Assembly (NCBI GenBank): GCA_019677205.1
Contig: JAAMXY010000962.1
Coordinates: 1 to 13,148 of the forward strand
Direction: 5' to 3'
DNA length: 13,148 nt
Source of the DNA: Pinguiococcus pyrenoidosus
Taxonomy: Eukaryota; Sar; Pinguiophyceae; Pinguiochrysidales; Pinguiochrysidaceae
In this document: in pieces, positions 1-8,546 of the stretch
Layout of the letters: every line of letters starts with the position of its first letter
Numbering within the stretch: position 1 is the first letter of the stretch
Notes under the pieces: model-generated
The model's input: only the letters and a program-made list of their open reading frames with translations
Database searches by the model: none
Told to the model about the DNA's origin: nothing
Position numbers and translations under genes: made by a program

Positions 1-26
1 CATGGCGTCTGTCGCCTCCGTCCATG

Positions 27-94
27 GGATATCCATCTGTCGCACCGTATCCGTCTGTCGTACCGTATCCGTCTGTCGCACCGTATCCGTCCGC
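27..94. repeat. 18-bp minisatellite, about 3.5 copies
   Basis: Units at 41-58, 59-76 and 77-94 share the pattern cgcaccgtatccgtctgt with one to three changes. A degenerate partial copy sits at about 27-40. Read in frame on the + strand, the unit gives a six-residue periodicity (V-C-R-T-V-S), but nothing suggests this is a real protein. Confidence 0.85.
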
Positions 95-244
95 TTGTCC
101 ATCTGGCAGTCCCTTCTCCCACAGTCTCTGTCGCCATCTGTAGTCTGTCCGAGTTTCTGTGGGAAGTGGACGATTCCTGTGGAGGAAGCGCTGAAGGCTC
201 GCGAATTTCCCGACCTGACCAAACAGGCGGTTGGCGCCTGGAGT

Positions 245-270
245 CGCAGACGCAGACGCAGACGCAGACG
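245..270. repeat. CGCAGA hexanucleotide microsatellite
   Basis: About four tandem copies of the 6-bp unit cgcaga lie about 150 bases upstream of the eIF6 start codon. The tract is probably transcribed leader or promoter sequence and is likely to vary in length between strains. Confidence 0.85.
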
Positions 271-418
271 GCCCCACCCCATCCCGCGGACCGCTGGGAA
301 AAGAAGGCAGCTGACGACCGCGACTGTGGGAGACGCGTTTGTCTGCTAGTGCTTGGCGGAGGCGTTCGAGCTGCTCTTTGAGGTTTGATCGGCAAAGCGA
401 GGAAAGGGCGAACGGAAG

Positions 419-1162
419 ATGGCGCTTCGCGTGCAGTACGAGAATAGCAACGAGATAGGCGTCTTCTCGAAGCTTACGAACGGCTACGCTCTCGTGGCCG
501 CTGGTGGGTCGGAGAATTTCTACAGCGCCTTCGAGGCGGAACTCGCGGAGCACATCCCGGTGGTGCGCTGCTCCATCGCCAACTGCCGCTTCGTCGGGCG
601 CGTGGTGGCCGGCAACTCGAGAGGCTTGCTCGTGCCCAGTACCACGACCGACCAAGAGTTGCACCACTTGCGCAACTCTTTGCCGGACAGCGTGGTGATC
701 CAGCGGGTGGAAGAGCGCCTCAGCGCGCTGGGAAATGTCATCTGCACGAACGATCACGTGGCGCTCATCCACGCGGATCTGGACCGGGAGACGGAAGACA
801 TTGTCGCGGATGTTCTCGGGGTGGAGGTGTTCCGTCAGACCATCGCGAACAACCCGCTGGTTGGCTCGTACGCGGTGCTGACGAACCAAGGGGGGCTCGT
901 CCACCCGCGGACTTCGGTGGACGATCTCGAGGAGCTGAGCGCTCTCTTGCAAGTGCCGCTCGTCGCGGGCACGGTCAATCGCGGATCGGACGTGCTGGGT
1001 GCGGGGATGGTCGTGAATGACTGGACAGCCTTCGTTGGCTTGGACACCACAGCGACCGAGATCAGCGTGGTGGATAGCATTTTCAAGCTCGGGGAGGTCG
1101 AAGAGGAGGCGGCAGACATATCACAAAACTTGAGAGCCTCCTTGGTGGACACGCTAGGCTAG
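419..1162 (+). CDS. EIF6: Translation initiation factor 6 (eIF6), 247 aa, single exon
   Basis: eIF6 binds the 60S subunit at its intersubunit face, keeps it from joining 40S prematurely and takes part in late nucleolar and cytoplasmic 60S maturation. The protein is collinear with the family from end to end: [13 protein letters not shown] near residue 11, [11 protein letters not shown] at 29-39, [14 protein letters not shown] at 68-81, [11 protein letters not shown] at 96-106, TNQGGLVHP at 155-163 and AGTVNRGS at 183-190. These fit the repeated units of the pentein-fold propeller. Its 247 residues match the usual ~245, so the gene is complete. The ATG at 419 has A at -3 and G at +4. Position 174 is Ser as in the human CK1 site, but the next residue is Ala where human has Ser. 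The acidic C-terminal tail is about two residues longer than the human one. It converges on the methyltransferase gene, with 208 bp between stop codons. Confidence 0.98.
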   Translation: MALRVQYENSNEIGVFSKLTNGYALVAAGGSENFYSAFEAELAEHIPVVRCSIANCRFVGRVVAGNSRGLLVPSTTTDQELHHLRNSLPDSVVIQRVEERLSALGNVICTNDHVALIHADLDRETEDIVADVLGVEVFRQTIANNPLVGSYAVLTNQGGLVHPRTSVDDLEELSALLQVPLVAGTVNRGSDVLGAGMVVNDWTAFVGLDTTATEISVVDSIFKLGEVEEEAADISQNLRASLVDTLG

Positions 1163-1370
1163 TGTTGACGAAGGCGCCCCGCGAGAATGAAAGCTTTGAA
1201 TCCCCCCGTGGCTTGTCTTCTCGATCCAATGCTCCAATGCTCTGCGAAGCGGGAGCGCGTCCTCTGAAACTCCAGCTGGCGCGGCCCTGGTTTGGGAAGG
1301 GACGCGGGAGGGGAGGCAATGACGTACAAGCCAAGGCCTTTCCATCTTTCACGAGCAAGGCAACGAGAAG

Positions 1371-2515
1371 CTACTTGCGGATCTGGATAAACGCAGTGGC
1401 CGGGCCCCAGCTCATGGCGTACTGCTTCCGCTCAAGCAGCTCAAACTCGGACGAGTTGAGCGCTTTGGTCAGCGTGATCACCCGCGCTCCCTGCTTCAGC
1501 GTCTCTGCTTGTGCCGTGACCTTGTCCATGAGCTCCGTAGGGAAGCAGGTCGCGTTCACGAAGACCACATCGCCGTCCGCGGTCCATGAGAGGCCCGCTT
1601 GCTCATCTACTTGATTCTCGTCTAGAATGTCTCCACAGTACCAGCGAAGCTCTGCGCGCTCCTCGGCGTAGAAAGCCGCGATCTTCCGGTCCTCCTCTTC
1701 GTACCTCGCTGTTGCGATCAAGGAGGCCTCGTAAAGCGATGGCACGATCTCGATGCCGGCACAGCGGGAGAACTTGTGCCCGTAGAGCAGCGCGGCCGCC
1801 ACCACGGCCTTCCCAGTTCCTGATCCTAAATCTACGAAGGTCTCGCCTGGCGCGGGCTGGGCCTGCAGCATCGCAAAGGACCGCGTAAGGAAGGGAGCGG
1901 AACGAAGCTTTTCCTTGGCGTGGGGCGCACCTTTTCTAGCAGCGTTGCGAAGGAGAAGAAGTCGATTTCGCCATACACGAGCGCAGGACCCTGCTGATCG
2001 GCGCTCAGCCTATCCTTGCCCTTCTCCGCCAGCTTCTTGCCGACGTCCACGTCCATGTCCTCAAAGATTCTGTCGTAGACTTGGTACGCGTGCTCCACCA
2101 CCCTTTCGATCACCGCGCCCAATGCAGAGGCCTTGAAGGAGTCTCGGTCCTCGCCGGTGGCCGTCTGCAAGGCATCAAGCAGACCCGGGTCGCCATCCAA
2201 GATCATCTCTACAGGATCGGGCCCAGGGGTGAGGGTAGGAGAAGAGGGAGGCCGCAGGAACCTGAACCCACCCTTGCACATGGCGCGCTCGTGCTTTGGT
2301 AGCAGCGATGCGAAGTACAGCAGCTGCGCTTCCGGGCCCTGAAGCGTGTCCATCTGGGCACCTCTGGCAACCGCCCACCCGTCCGATTGCCGTTCAAACC
2401 ACAGTGGCGGCCGCCAAGCGCCGCCGTTGGAGGCCAGAATCCAGTATCTTCGCGCAGAGGTCGGTATTCGTTTGAAATGCTCCGGAACGCTCCGAAAGCC
2501 GTCGGACCCACGCAT
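1371..2515 (-). CDS. DOT1-like SAM-dependent methyltransferase, two exons, ~358 aa
   Basis: A class I methyltransferase resembling the catalytic core of DOT1, the histone H3 lysine-79 methylase family. Exon 1 is 2515-1931 and exon 2 is 1862-1371, joined in phase 0 across a 68-bp GT-AG intron. With that join, DOT1 core motifs fall in order: VYGEI near residue 180, motif I FVDLGSGTGKAV at 204-215, acidic motif II GIEI at 231-234, and FVN at 296-298 where DOT1 has its Asn-containing motif IV. The first 170 or so residues match nothing I recognise. The ATG at 2515 is the first in-frame ATG; upstream only TTG is available before an in-frame stop at 2624-2626. A CCTACAG just inside that open stretch could instead be an acceptor for an upstream exon, so the N-terminus is uncertain. 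Many microalgae carry DOT1-like proteins lacking other DOT1 parts, so H3K79 as substrate is inference. It shares a divergent promoter region with the SAPS gene. Confidence 0.85.
1863..1930 (-). other. 68-bp GT-AG intron, phase 0, in the methyltransferase gene
   Basis: On the - strand the donor is AAAAG|GTGCGC at 1930-1929 and the acceptor is CTGCAG at 1864-1863. Both flanking reading frames meet at whole codons. Splicing places the YGEI motif at the usual short distance before the DLGSGTG motif, whereas the unspliced frame of exon 1 runs into proline-rich nonsense and a stop. Confidence 0.88.
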
Positions 2516-3128
2516 CACCGTTGCTCCGTTGCTGGTTGGCTGGCGATCTCCGACGTGCGCAATCAGGCTTGGTGTTGACGTTGCTGTAGGAGGCAAAATT
2601 TGCGTTCTCCTCGCCGGTGCATTCTATGGCCAATTAAGAAGACGAAAAGGAAATTCTTCGATGGCTGATACAACCGCCCCTAAGATGGAGTATTCTTTGG
2701 CCGAAACTACAGTTGAATTTCGTCAAAGGACTTATGATTTCGGTTCATAGAACGGTGAGTGTATAATTTTCAAAATACTGACAAGGATGCAACTTGTTTA
2801 AAAAGGAGGGGAAGCCCTTGTGCAAATGTAGTTCCATCTCCAGGACTGCTTTGTGACGCCATTTCGTGCTGATCGTCTGTTTTTTACGGCGGCGCCAGAA
2901 GCCCTGCGAAGCTCACCGACCTGCGGTGCTTCCCGCATCCTGAGCGTCACCGATCTGGAGAGGACGGCTCCCTCTCGCAGGAGTGCTTGCCTGTCGGCCC
3001 CGGCGCCGTCTGGATTCGCCCGGAAGCTCGGAATTTCAAACGTTAGAAGTGTACCCTAAAAGCGCGGGAAGCAAGCGGTTGCAAAGTGGGAGGCCCCGCC
3101 AGTGCCCCTCCTCGCGCCGTGCGGCAGG
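2516..3128. other. Divergent intergenic region between methyltransferase and SAPS genes
   Basis: This 613-bp gap must hold the promoters of both divergent genes. About 2640-2830 is distinctly AT-rich compared with the genes. It contains a 30-codon open frame starting at ATG 2661 and stopping at 2750, closely followed by a splice donor-like ACG|GTGAGT at 2755. A TACTGAC branch-point-like site lies at 2776-2782 and a CTCCAG acceptor-like site ends at 2843. This could be a 5' untranslated exon and intron of the SAPS gene. The rest, about 2850-3128, is G+C-rich and shows no convincing gene. Confidence 0.5.
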
Positions 3129-6100
3129 ATGAGCCACACGGTGGTGTCCAAGCTCCCAGACGCCCCTCTGCAGACGCAGTTGCCGACAGGCACGGAGGAG
3201 GCCTGGGACACACCGGCGGCTTCGGAGGAAGCCTTCGCGCCGCCGGCGGACGAAGCGGACTATGACGACGCGGACGCCCCCTGGGATAGTTTGAACGGCG
3301 ATGGCGCAGCCACGCAAGCGCTTGAGTTCTTGGGAGATCTGGATGCCGAGGACGATCCGGAATTCGGCCTCGCGATCGACGCGGAGGGCGGGGATGCCTT
3401 CGAGGAGGACTTGGATCTCGTCGTCCGCGCCGCGCAGCTGAGCATGGAAGATTCGGACACCTTCAACCTAGACGAGTTTGACGACATCGAAGACTTTGGC
3501 GCCGACGACCCGGATCCGACGGCGTTCTTCCATGAGGACGCAGATAGGCAGCCGGACAGCGAGGATGGGGAGGAGCAGGCCGCCAGCCCGGATCCAAAGG
3601 CCGGAGGGTATCTTCAGCTGCAGAATGGGCGGTGGGGGCACGAACGAGCAGAGCAGCTTCTCACCAAGCTGCTCAACCTGGAGAAGCCTGTGGTGACGAC
3701 GTACATGACTCGGGCGTTGGAGCAGGAGCTCTGGTGTCTCAACCTCGTGTCCTTCATCACGCGAGTGCCGCCGAATGCGGCCGCGCTTCCCCTCTGCGCC
3801 AAGGGACCTAGCGAGCCTGATGGAGAGCAGGGTGAGCTGCCCCTGCCGCCCCTGATTGCCACGCTGCCCAGTCTTCGCTTCCTGAGGCGACCAGAATCCG
3901 TGGACGACTTGAACCAGGCGGTCGTCTTCGGCTACCGGGCCACGATTCTCTTCATGTCCATGGAGCAGAACAGCGCAATGAAGGAAGTGGTGGAGAAGAA
4001 GGCCGTCGATATCGTGGCTGCTCTGCTCCGTGGGTTCTGGCCGTCCTCCTGCTCCGTCTTGCACCACGTTTGCGGAGCTCTCACGGCGATACTGCGCTGC
4101 TTCCCTGAAAAGTTCTACCGCGGCGTGCTCGGTGCCGCGGATGGGCCTCCGGACTTGACGAAGCTGACATTCGAATCGCCGCGAAGCGTGGCCTCCCAGC
4201 AGCTGCCGGCCTCCGGAGTCTCCTCCTCGGAGAGTGGGAAGCAAAGCACGGCGACGGCCGCGGCGGATGGCGCGGACGCGACGGGAGCGGATGAGGATCC
4301 GCCATCCCAGTGCTCGGGAGAGAGCAGTGGGGGCGAAGCGAAGGAGCAGGGGAGCGGAGCGGGCGCCTCGAAGCCCTCGGAGACTGAGAACCAAGAGATC
4401 TTGACTAGATTGGCAGAAGCCGGTATAGATGCGCACGTGTGCAACGTCGCGCTGCACATCGGTCCCATGATCCAGTGCCTCCACAAGGTTCCCGTGTTGG
4501 AGACCTTTTTGAACATCATTGTCCCCGAAGAGCCACCGCTTTCCATCGAGGGCAACGAGCTTGGCGACGACCACGGCACTGGCATTGCTGGTATGTACGA
4601 ACGAGACGCAGATTACGAGAACGTCCGGTGGAGCTTCAACACCGCCCTGAGCAAGTTCCGCTTGGTGGAGCGGCTTGTGGCTGGGGTCTGCATCGACATC
4701 AATAGCTTGGATCCCTATTCGGCAGACCCCATCTTTCCGTTTCCGGGGATCGTTGCCATGTCCGGGGTGCAGGCCATTTCGGACGAGAGCAAGGCGATTG
4801 AGGAAGAGCGAGCGCTTGGGTTGCAGCATGCCATCGCATGCTCCGAAGCGCTCCTGGGGCTCCTAGAGCGACTAGCGCAAAGCCCTTCTGGCGAGATCCT
4901 GCTCACCCCCTTTGGCTACGTGCCGGCGATCATCGACGATCTCGTCAGGACGTTGGTCGGGCGAAACGCGACCGGCCCCAGCGAGACCCCTGAGCAGCAG
5001 CGCGTCGCGGCAGGCGAGGTGCTGTACTACCTCTGTCAGAGCGGTGCAGAGGAGACCATGACGGTCCACTGGAGGCCTCTCAACGCAGCGATCCCGGAGC
5101 CCGTTCTTGTTCGGAACAACCTCTTCGAGGTGAGCAAGAAGTTCCGGGCGCACTTGGCAACGCGCTGCGAGAGCCTGTGCCGTATGCTGGCGCTGTCCGC
5201 GGGAGCCGAATCGGCGGGGGGCAAGGAGCCCGGCACGCGTGCCGAAGACGCTTGGGCCCCTGAAGAGATCCCCGCTGGGCTCTCGTTCTGTCATCCCGGT
5301 TGGGACGAGCGGGATGTGAAGGATGCTCCTCCCGCCTTCTCCCACCTGAGGCTTTTGACCGTGGGCATCATTGCCGAGCTGGTGACGAGGGAGCAGGTCT
5401 CCCTGCAGGTGCCGGATCAGTGCTGGATCCGCCTCGCCGAATGGCTCTTCCTCTATCCCGACAACAACCTGTACCACCGCCACTTCTTCTCCCTGTTCTT
5501 CGCGGCGCTGCGCAAAAACCAGGAGAAGGCGCTGAAGACGCTCATGGAGCGCGGGAATCTTGCCAATAAGCTTCTCGAGGCCTTCGATGGTGAGAAAAAA
5601 GCGGCTGGCGGCGCGGACGCGGCGGGAGCCGCGGGAAAGCGCCGGCGCCTGGGGAACCGTGGCTTTTTGCTCAAGATTGCCAACTGTCTGCGGCTTCAAG
5701 CGGAGACGCTGCATCCCGACAGCTACCTGCGGCACTATCTCTCCACGCATCCCGACTGGGTGGCCTTCCAGGATCAGCTGCTGGACGAGACCAAGCAACA
5801 GCAGCTCCAAGGCATGGGGAAGCCCGTTCCGGAGCCCTTCTCGATGGACGCTTGCGCAGGAGGCGGATACATGTACGGAGACATCGACTTCAAGTATGGC
5901 AATGAGGTCGAGCCGGTGGTGGAGACGTCAGCGGAGGCCGTCGACGTGGGCTTGGGGTCGGCATTCGCGATCTCGCTAGGCTTCGAAGGTGCGACCGCCT
6001 GGCAGCCGTCCGCCGCGGGCGGCGGGGGGAAGAAGAAGCGCAAGAAGCGCGCAAAGAGAAAGCAGGGAGGCAAGGGCAACTTCGACGCGGATATTGCAGA

Positions 6101-6254
6101 GGGGCTCGAGGACTACGACAGCTTGGAGCACTTCGCCAGTGGAGAGGAGAACGAGGGAGATGGCGACAACTGGCCCGGAAGTTTTGATGACGATGAGTCT
6201 GCCGAAGATGGGGTTGCCGGAGAGGGCGGGGTCCTCACGGAGTTTGAACAGTAA
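3129..6254 (+). CDS. SAPS-domain protein, putative PP6/Sit4 phosphatase regulatory subunit, 1041 aa
   Basis: SAPS proteins are regulatory subunits of PP6 (yeast Sit4) type phosphatases, with roles in cell-cycle, stress and nutrient signalling. The helical, armadillo-like core spans about residues 165-890: ERAEQLLTKLLNLE near 172, a GFWPSSCSVLHHVCG segment near 302-316, and a second block with FSHLRLLTVGIIAEL near 737 and WLFLYPDNNLYHRHFF near 772. FLLKIANCL follows near 846. A Ser/Gly/Ala-rich linker (about 340-420) and an Ala-rich insert (about 823-840) interrupt it. The first ~155 residues are strongly acidic; near 968-982 is a Lys/Arg run, then an acidic tail. The basic run and KRRRLGNRG near 837 look like nuclear localisation signals. 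The ATG at 3129 is the first in-frame ATG and has A at -3. There is no intron in over 3 kb. Membership rests on pattern similarity to SAPS proteins and the phosphatase partner is inferred; another ARM-repeat protein is the alternative. Confidence 0.82.
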   Translation: MSHTVVSKLPDAPLQTQLPTGTEEAWDTPAASEEAFAPPADEADYDDADAPWDSLNGDGAATQALEFLGDLDAEDDPEFGLAIDAEGGDAFEEDLDLVVRAAQLSMEDSDTFNLDEFDDIEDFGADDPDPTAFFHEDADRQPDSEDGEEQAASPDPKAGGYLQLQNGRWGHERAEQLLTKLLNLEKPVVTTYMTRALEQELWCLNLVSFITRVPPNAAALPLCAKGPSEPDGEQGELPLPPLIATLPSLRFLRRPESVDDLNQAVVFGYRATILFMSMEQNSAMKEVVEKKAVDIVAALLRGFWPSSCSVLHHVCGALTAILRCFPEKFYRGVLGAADGPPDLTKLTFESPRSVASQQLPASGVSSSESGKQSTATAAADGADATGADEDPPSQCSGESSGGEAKEQGSGAGASKPSETENQEILTRLAEAGIDAHVCNVALHIGPMIQCLHKVPVLETFLNIIVPEEPPLSIEGNELGDDHGTGIAGMYERDADYENVRWSFNTALSKFRLVERLVAGVCIDINSLDPYSADPIFPFPGIVAMSGVQAISDESKAIEEERALGLQHAIACSEALLGLLERLAQSPSGEILLTPFGYVPAIIDDLVRTLVGRNATGPSETPEQQRVAAGEVLYYLCQSGAEETMTVHWRPLNAAIPEPVLVRNNLFEVSKKFRAHLATRCESLCRMLALSAGAESAGGKEPGTRAEDAWAPEEIPAGLSFCHPGWDERDVKDAPPAFSHLRLLTVGIIAELVTREQVSLQVPDQCWIRLAEWLFLYPDNNLYHRHFFSLFFAALRKNQEKALKTLMERGNLANKLLEAFDGEKKAAGGADAAGAAGKRRRLGNRGFLLKIANCLRLQAETLHPDSYLRHYLSTHPDWVAFQDQLLDETKQQQLQGMGKPVPEPFSMDACAGGGYMYGDIDFKYGNEVEPVVETSAEAVDVGLGSAFAISLGFEGATAWQPSAAGGGGKKKRKKRAKRKQGGKGNFDADIAEGLEDYDSLEHFASGEENEGDGDNWPGSFDDDESAEDGVAGEGGVLTEFEQ

Positions 6255-6703
6255 ATGGCAGAGTGGTTCTTCAGGGCTGGACAGGAGGGCGTCCGCTCGT
6301 TTCTTTTTGTAGATCGCTCTATTTTTCCTCCTCTTCGTGTGCTGCGGAATAGTCGGCGCGGCACAGCGCATGGCTCGTGAACACCTGCCAGGTCGTCGTA
6401 CACACGCGCACGTGCTTCGGGCTCGCATGGCAAGCCCTGCTTCGTTCGCGGTGACGACGCTCGAGGCCTGTGCGGGATGGCACTAGATTGTTGAGAATCA
6501 AGCGGGTTGTGGGATACCGGGCTGAACGGATGTATCTATGGTGTTGCCGTATGTGTTGCAGCATGTGCGCCACATAATACCAGAAAGTCGTCGTCTCTCT
6601 CATCGCAAATCGAGGCGATCTCAGTTGGGTGCTTGCAACTGGGATACAATGCAGAGACCTTGCCGGTATAAGAGTATTGCTTCGTGCAGCTAGTATCCAG
6701 TCT
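6255..6703. other. Convergent intergenic region between SAPS and LYAR genes
   Basis: Both flanking genes end here, so the 449 bp should contain their 3' untranslated regions and polyadenylation sites. A pyrimidine-rich stretch lies near 6300-6335. I found no convincing open frame, tRNA, repeat or recognisable polyadenylation motif. Confidence 0.5.
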
Positions 6704-7785
6704 CTATGTTTTGATCGACACGGTCTTCCCTTGGATGTCCAGATGCCGATTCCTCAGCCGCCGCAGCGTTTGCATGACCCCGTCCCGAATCTCTTCGGCT
6801 GACAGCGTCCCGAACAGCTTTCTCCTCTTCGCCACGAACCTGCGGATTTCCTTCTTTTCGCAGCTGCCGCCCTTCTTCTTCACCGCCTTCTGGACAACCC
6901 TGTCCCAGACTTTCTCGGGGATCGATCGGCCTGCTTCATCGCTTGCATCTTCCCGGCTTCTCTTCTTCCCCGGCGACGCCCTATGGACGTCCGCCTTCTT
7001 GCTCGTCTCACCATTGGGCGTCTCGGCTTTCGCGACGGCTTCGGTTTCCGGCGCTTTGCTCCCCGCTGTGTCCTTCTCCGCGGTCGCCTCCTGCTTCTCC
7101 GCCTTCTGCCTGCTCTTCAACTCCGAGAGGTACTGCCAGATCTCTGTGACTATCGTTTCGTCTCGAAGCCGCAAGCTGTTGCCGAGGAAGTTGCGGAACT
7201 TCCTCTCGACGCGCGGAACGTTGCCCAGGCTCTGGATCTTCGGTAGCCACCCCTGGATTCTCGGCGGGGCATCGGCGACGTTCTTGGATGCCGTCTCCAC
7301 GACTTCCATCCACACCTTCGAAGCAGCAGCGCAAGCGTCAGTGTGGCAATCTGTCTTGTCTCCGGCCATCTTGCTGGACGTTGGAATGCGTAAGCACAAG
7401 TGCAAGGCTCTTTTGCCTTCTCTCGTTTCTTTTCCTTTCTTCTCTCCTCTTCCCTTCTTGATACATCCATCTCAGGGTTCCCTGTAGACGAGCGGTGAAA
7501 GGCAGCTCCAGCTGCAGCCAAATGCAGCATCAAGCGCAGAGCTGATGCATCGATACACACCTCATGAGGCCCCTGCTTCTTGGTCTTTGGCACAGCTCGG
7601 GTACTCTTCTCGTACTTCTCGGCTTCCGAGATGCACGAGGTATGCGAGCGGTACTCGTCGTCTGGAAAGGTCTTTCCGCAGTCGACGCAGGTGACAGCCC
7701 AGCAGGCCCGACAGCGCGCTGCGTGTCGATCCACCTGCGCCTTCTTCAGACTCTCGTTACAGCCTTCGCAGACGAAGAAAACCAT
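6704..7785 (-). CDS. LYAR: LYAR-type nucleolar zinc-finger protein, two exons, ~296 aa
   Basis: LYAR (cell growth-regulating nucleolar protein) is a nucleolar nucleic-acid-binding protein linked to pre-rRNA processing and cell growth. Exon 1 (7785 to about 7561) encodes MVFFVCEGCNESLKKAQVD and the paired zinc ligands C6, C9, H21, C25 and C33, C36, H48, C51 of the zf-LYAR fold, ending CISEAEKY as in animal LYAR. Exon 2 carries the second conserved block, LGNVPRVERKFRNFLGNSL, followed by a conserved Trp-containing helix. It ends with a charged linker and a C-terminal winged-helix-like region close to human LYAR's end. The donor GAG|GTGTGT is at 7560. The acceptor is not certain: AAG|ATG giving exon 2 from 7369 keeps frame, but the exon 2 frame stays open back to 7472, so a longer Lys-rich exon starting near 7456 is possible. 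The gene is divergent from the histidine phosphatase and shares the ribosome-biogenesis theme with eIF6 and eL6. Confidence 0.9.
7370..7560 (-). other. Intron of the LYAR gene (3' end uncertain)
   Basis: The donor GTGTGT at 7560 is strong, and the frame on either side has to change for the LYAR blocks to join. The AAG acceptor at 7370 gives a 191-bp intron in phase 0. The sequence before it is purine-rich, which is poor for a 3' splice site. Acceptors at other in-phase AAG triplets between 7472 and 7370 would add a Lys/Arg-rich segment to the protein. Confidence 0.55.
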
Positions 7786-8546
7786 CGGCTTTCTGCGGTT
7801 GAGGGCCCTTTGTAGAGGCGAACCAAGACGAAGACTCAGCGACGCGGCGGACAGAAGCCAGGCAGGCTCTCCGTCCGTGTGTGACAGATGACGGAAATGA
7901 GACGGACGGACGGACGGACCGAAGCGAAGGTCCGCAAAGATTCCTGAACTTACAGTATGATTTGACAGAGGGATCTATTATGGTATTGATGTAAGATATG
8001 ATATCAAACATTTTAAATAGAGTATCTGTCCAATGAAAATTGAAGAAACGTGTTCAGCAAAAGAGGTGACGCGCTATCGAAGGTTTGCAGACAGCGCGAT
8101 GGCAGTACCGAAGCCGCTGTGACTTGGAGTTCGGCTGCGCCAAGCTCTTCCGTATTCCGCGTTCGCCTTGAGGTAAGGGGTCAATAGAAGCAGCCGACCA
8201 GGACCGTCCAGCGCGAAGGGCTGGAACAGAAGAGCCGGCTGATTGTTGTATGGTAGCTTGGACCGATGATCCATCTCGGACCTTCGGTTGCACGTTTCTC
8301 ACCGGCAGCATACGCCATACGGCAGCTAAGCAAACTCTGCATTCATACCAGGTGTGCGCACACCAGTGCTAGCAAGCTCGACAGCGCAGAATCGAAGCTG
8401 CGTGAGGCTTGCCTTGGGTAGAGATCCTGGAGAAGGCGGCGGCTTTGGTACTAGCCACGCTTCTGCTGGTCTGGTATCCTCCGCACGTTGTTGGGTCATC
8501 CTCTTCAAAGTCCCTCCCCAGGGTATCCCGTCTTTTTGGGGGAAGA
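7786..8546. other. Divergent intergenic region between LYAR and histidine phosphatase genes
   Basis: This 761-bp gap should hold both promoters. It contains a GACG tetranucleotide repeat (7901-7919) and an AT-rich island at about 7940-8050, including tattaaat-like A/T runs. From about 8050 to 8546 it is G+C-rich with no convincing gene. A pyrimidine-rich tract ending CCCTCCCCAG at 8521 is a good 3' splice-site candidate 26 bases before the phosphatase ATG and could end a 5' untranslated intron. Confidence 0.5.
7901..7919. repeat. GACG tetranucleotide microsatellite
   Basis: Just under five tandem copies of gacg. The tract tccgtccgt at 7870-7878 is the reverse complement of acggacgga at 7902-7910, so a 9-bp stem with a 23-base loop is possible. 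Confidence 0.85.

Larger units (their letters stand above)
1..418. other. Upstream region of eIF6 with simple repeats
   Basis: No convincing gene lies in this stretch. It holds an 18-bp minisatellite (about 27-94) and a 6-bp microsatellite (about 245-270), each described separately. Open frames on the + strand here are made of these repeats and carry no recognisable domain. The last 60 bases or so are purine-rich and lead into the eIF6 start codon, so they are probably its 5' untranslated region. I saw no clear TATA box. Confidence 0.6.

Noticed and set aside
2853-3059. 68-codon open frame on the + strand before the SAPS gene
   Set aside because: It begins with GTG, has no ATG, and shows no domain; more likely leader or promoter sequence.
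3052-3059. ACCCTAAA, resembling a plant telo-box upstream of the SAPS gene
   Set aside because: A single partial 8-base match with no second copy near the ribosomal genes; likely chance.
3468-4829. Long (453-codon) open frame on the - strand
   Set aside because: It lies wholly opposite the SAPS coding sequence, has no recognisable domain, and is expected by chance in G+C-rich coding DNA.
4872-5810. 312-codon open frame on the - strand
   Set aside because: Shadow of the SAPS gene, with Arg/Leu/Gly-rich composition typical of antisense frames and no motif.
6684-7487. 267-codon open frame on the + strand
   Set aside because: It covers the LYAR second exon in antisense. Ser/Leu/Phe-rich, it mirrors the Lys/Glu-rich LYAR linker.
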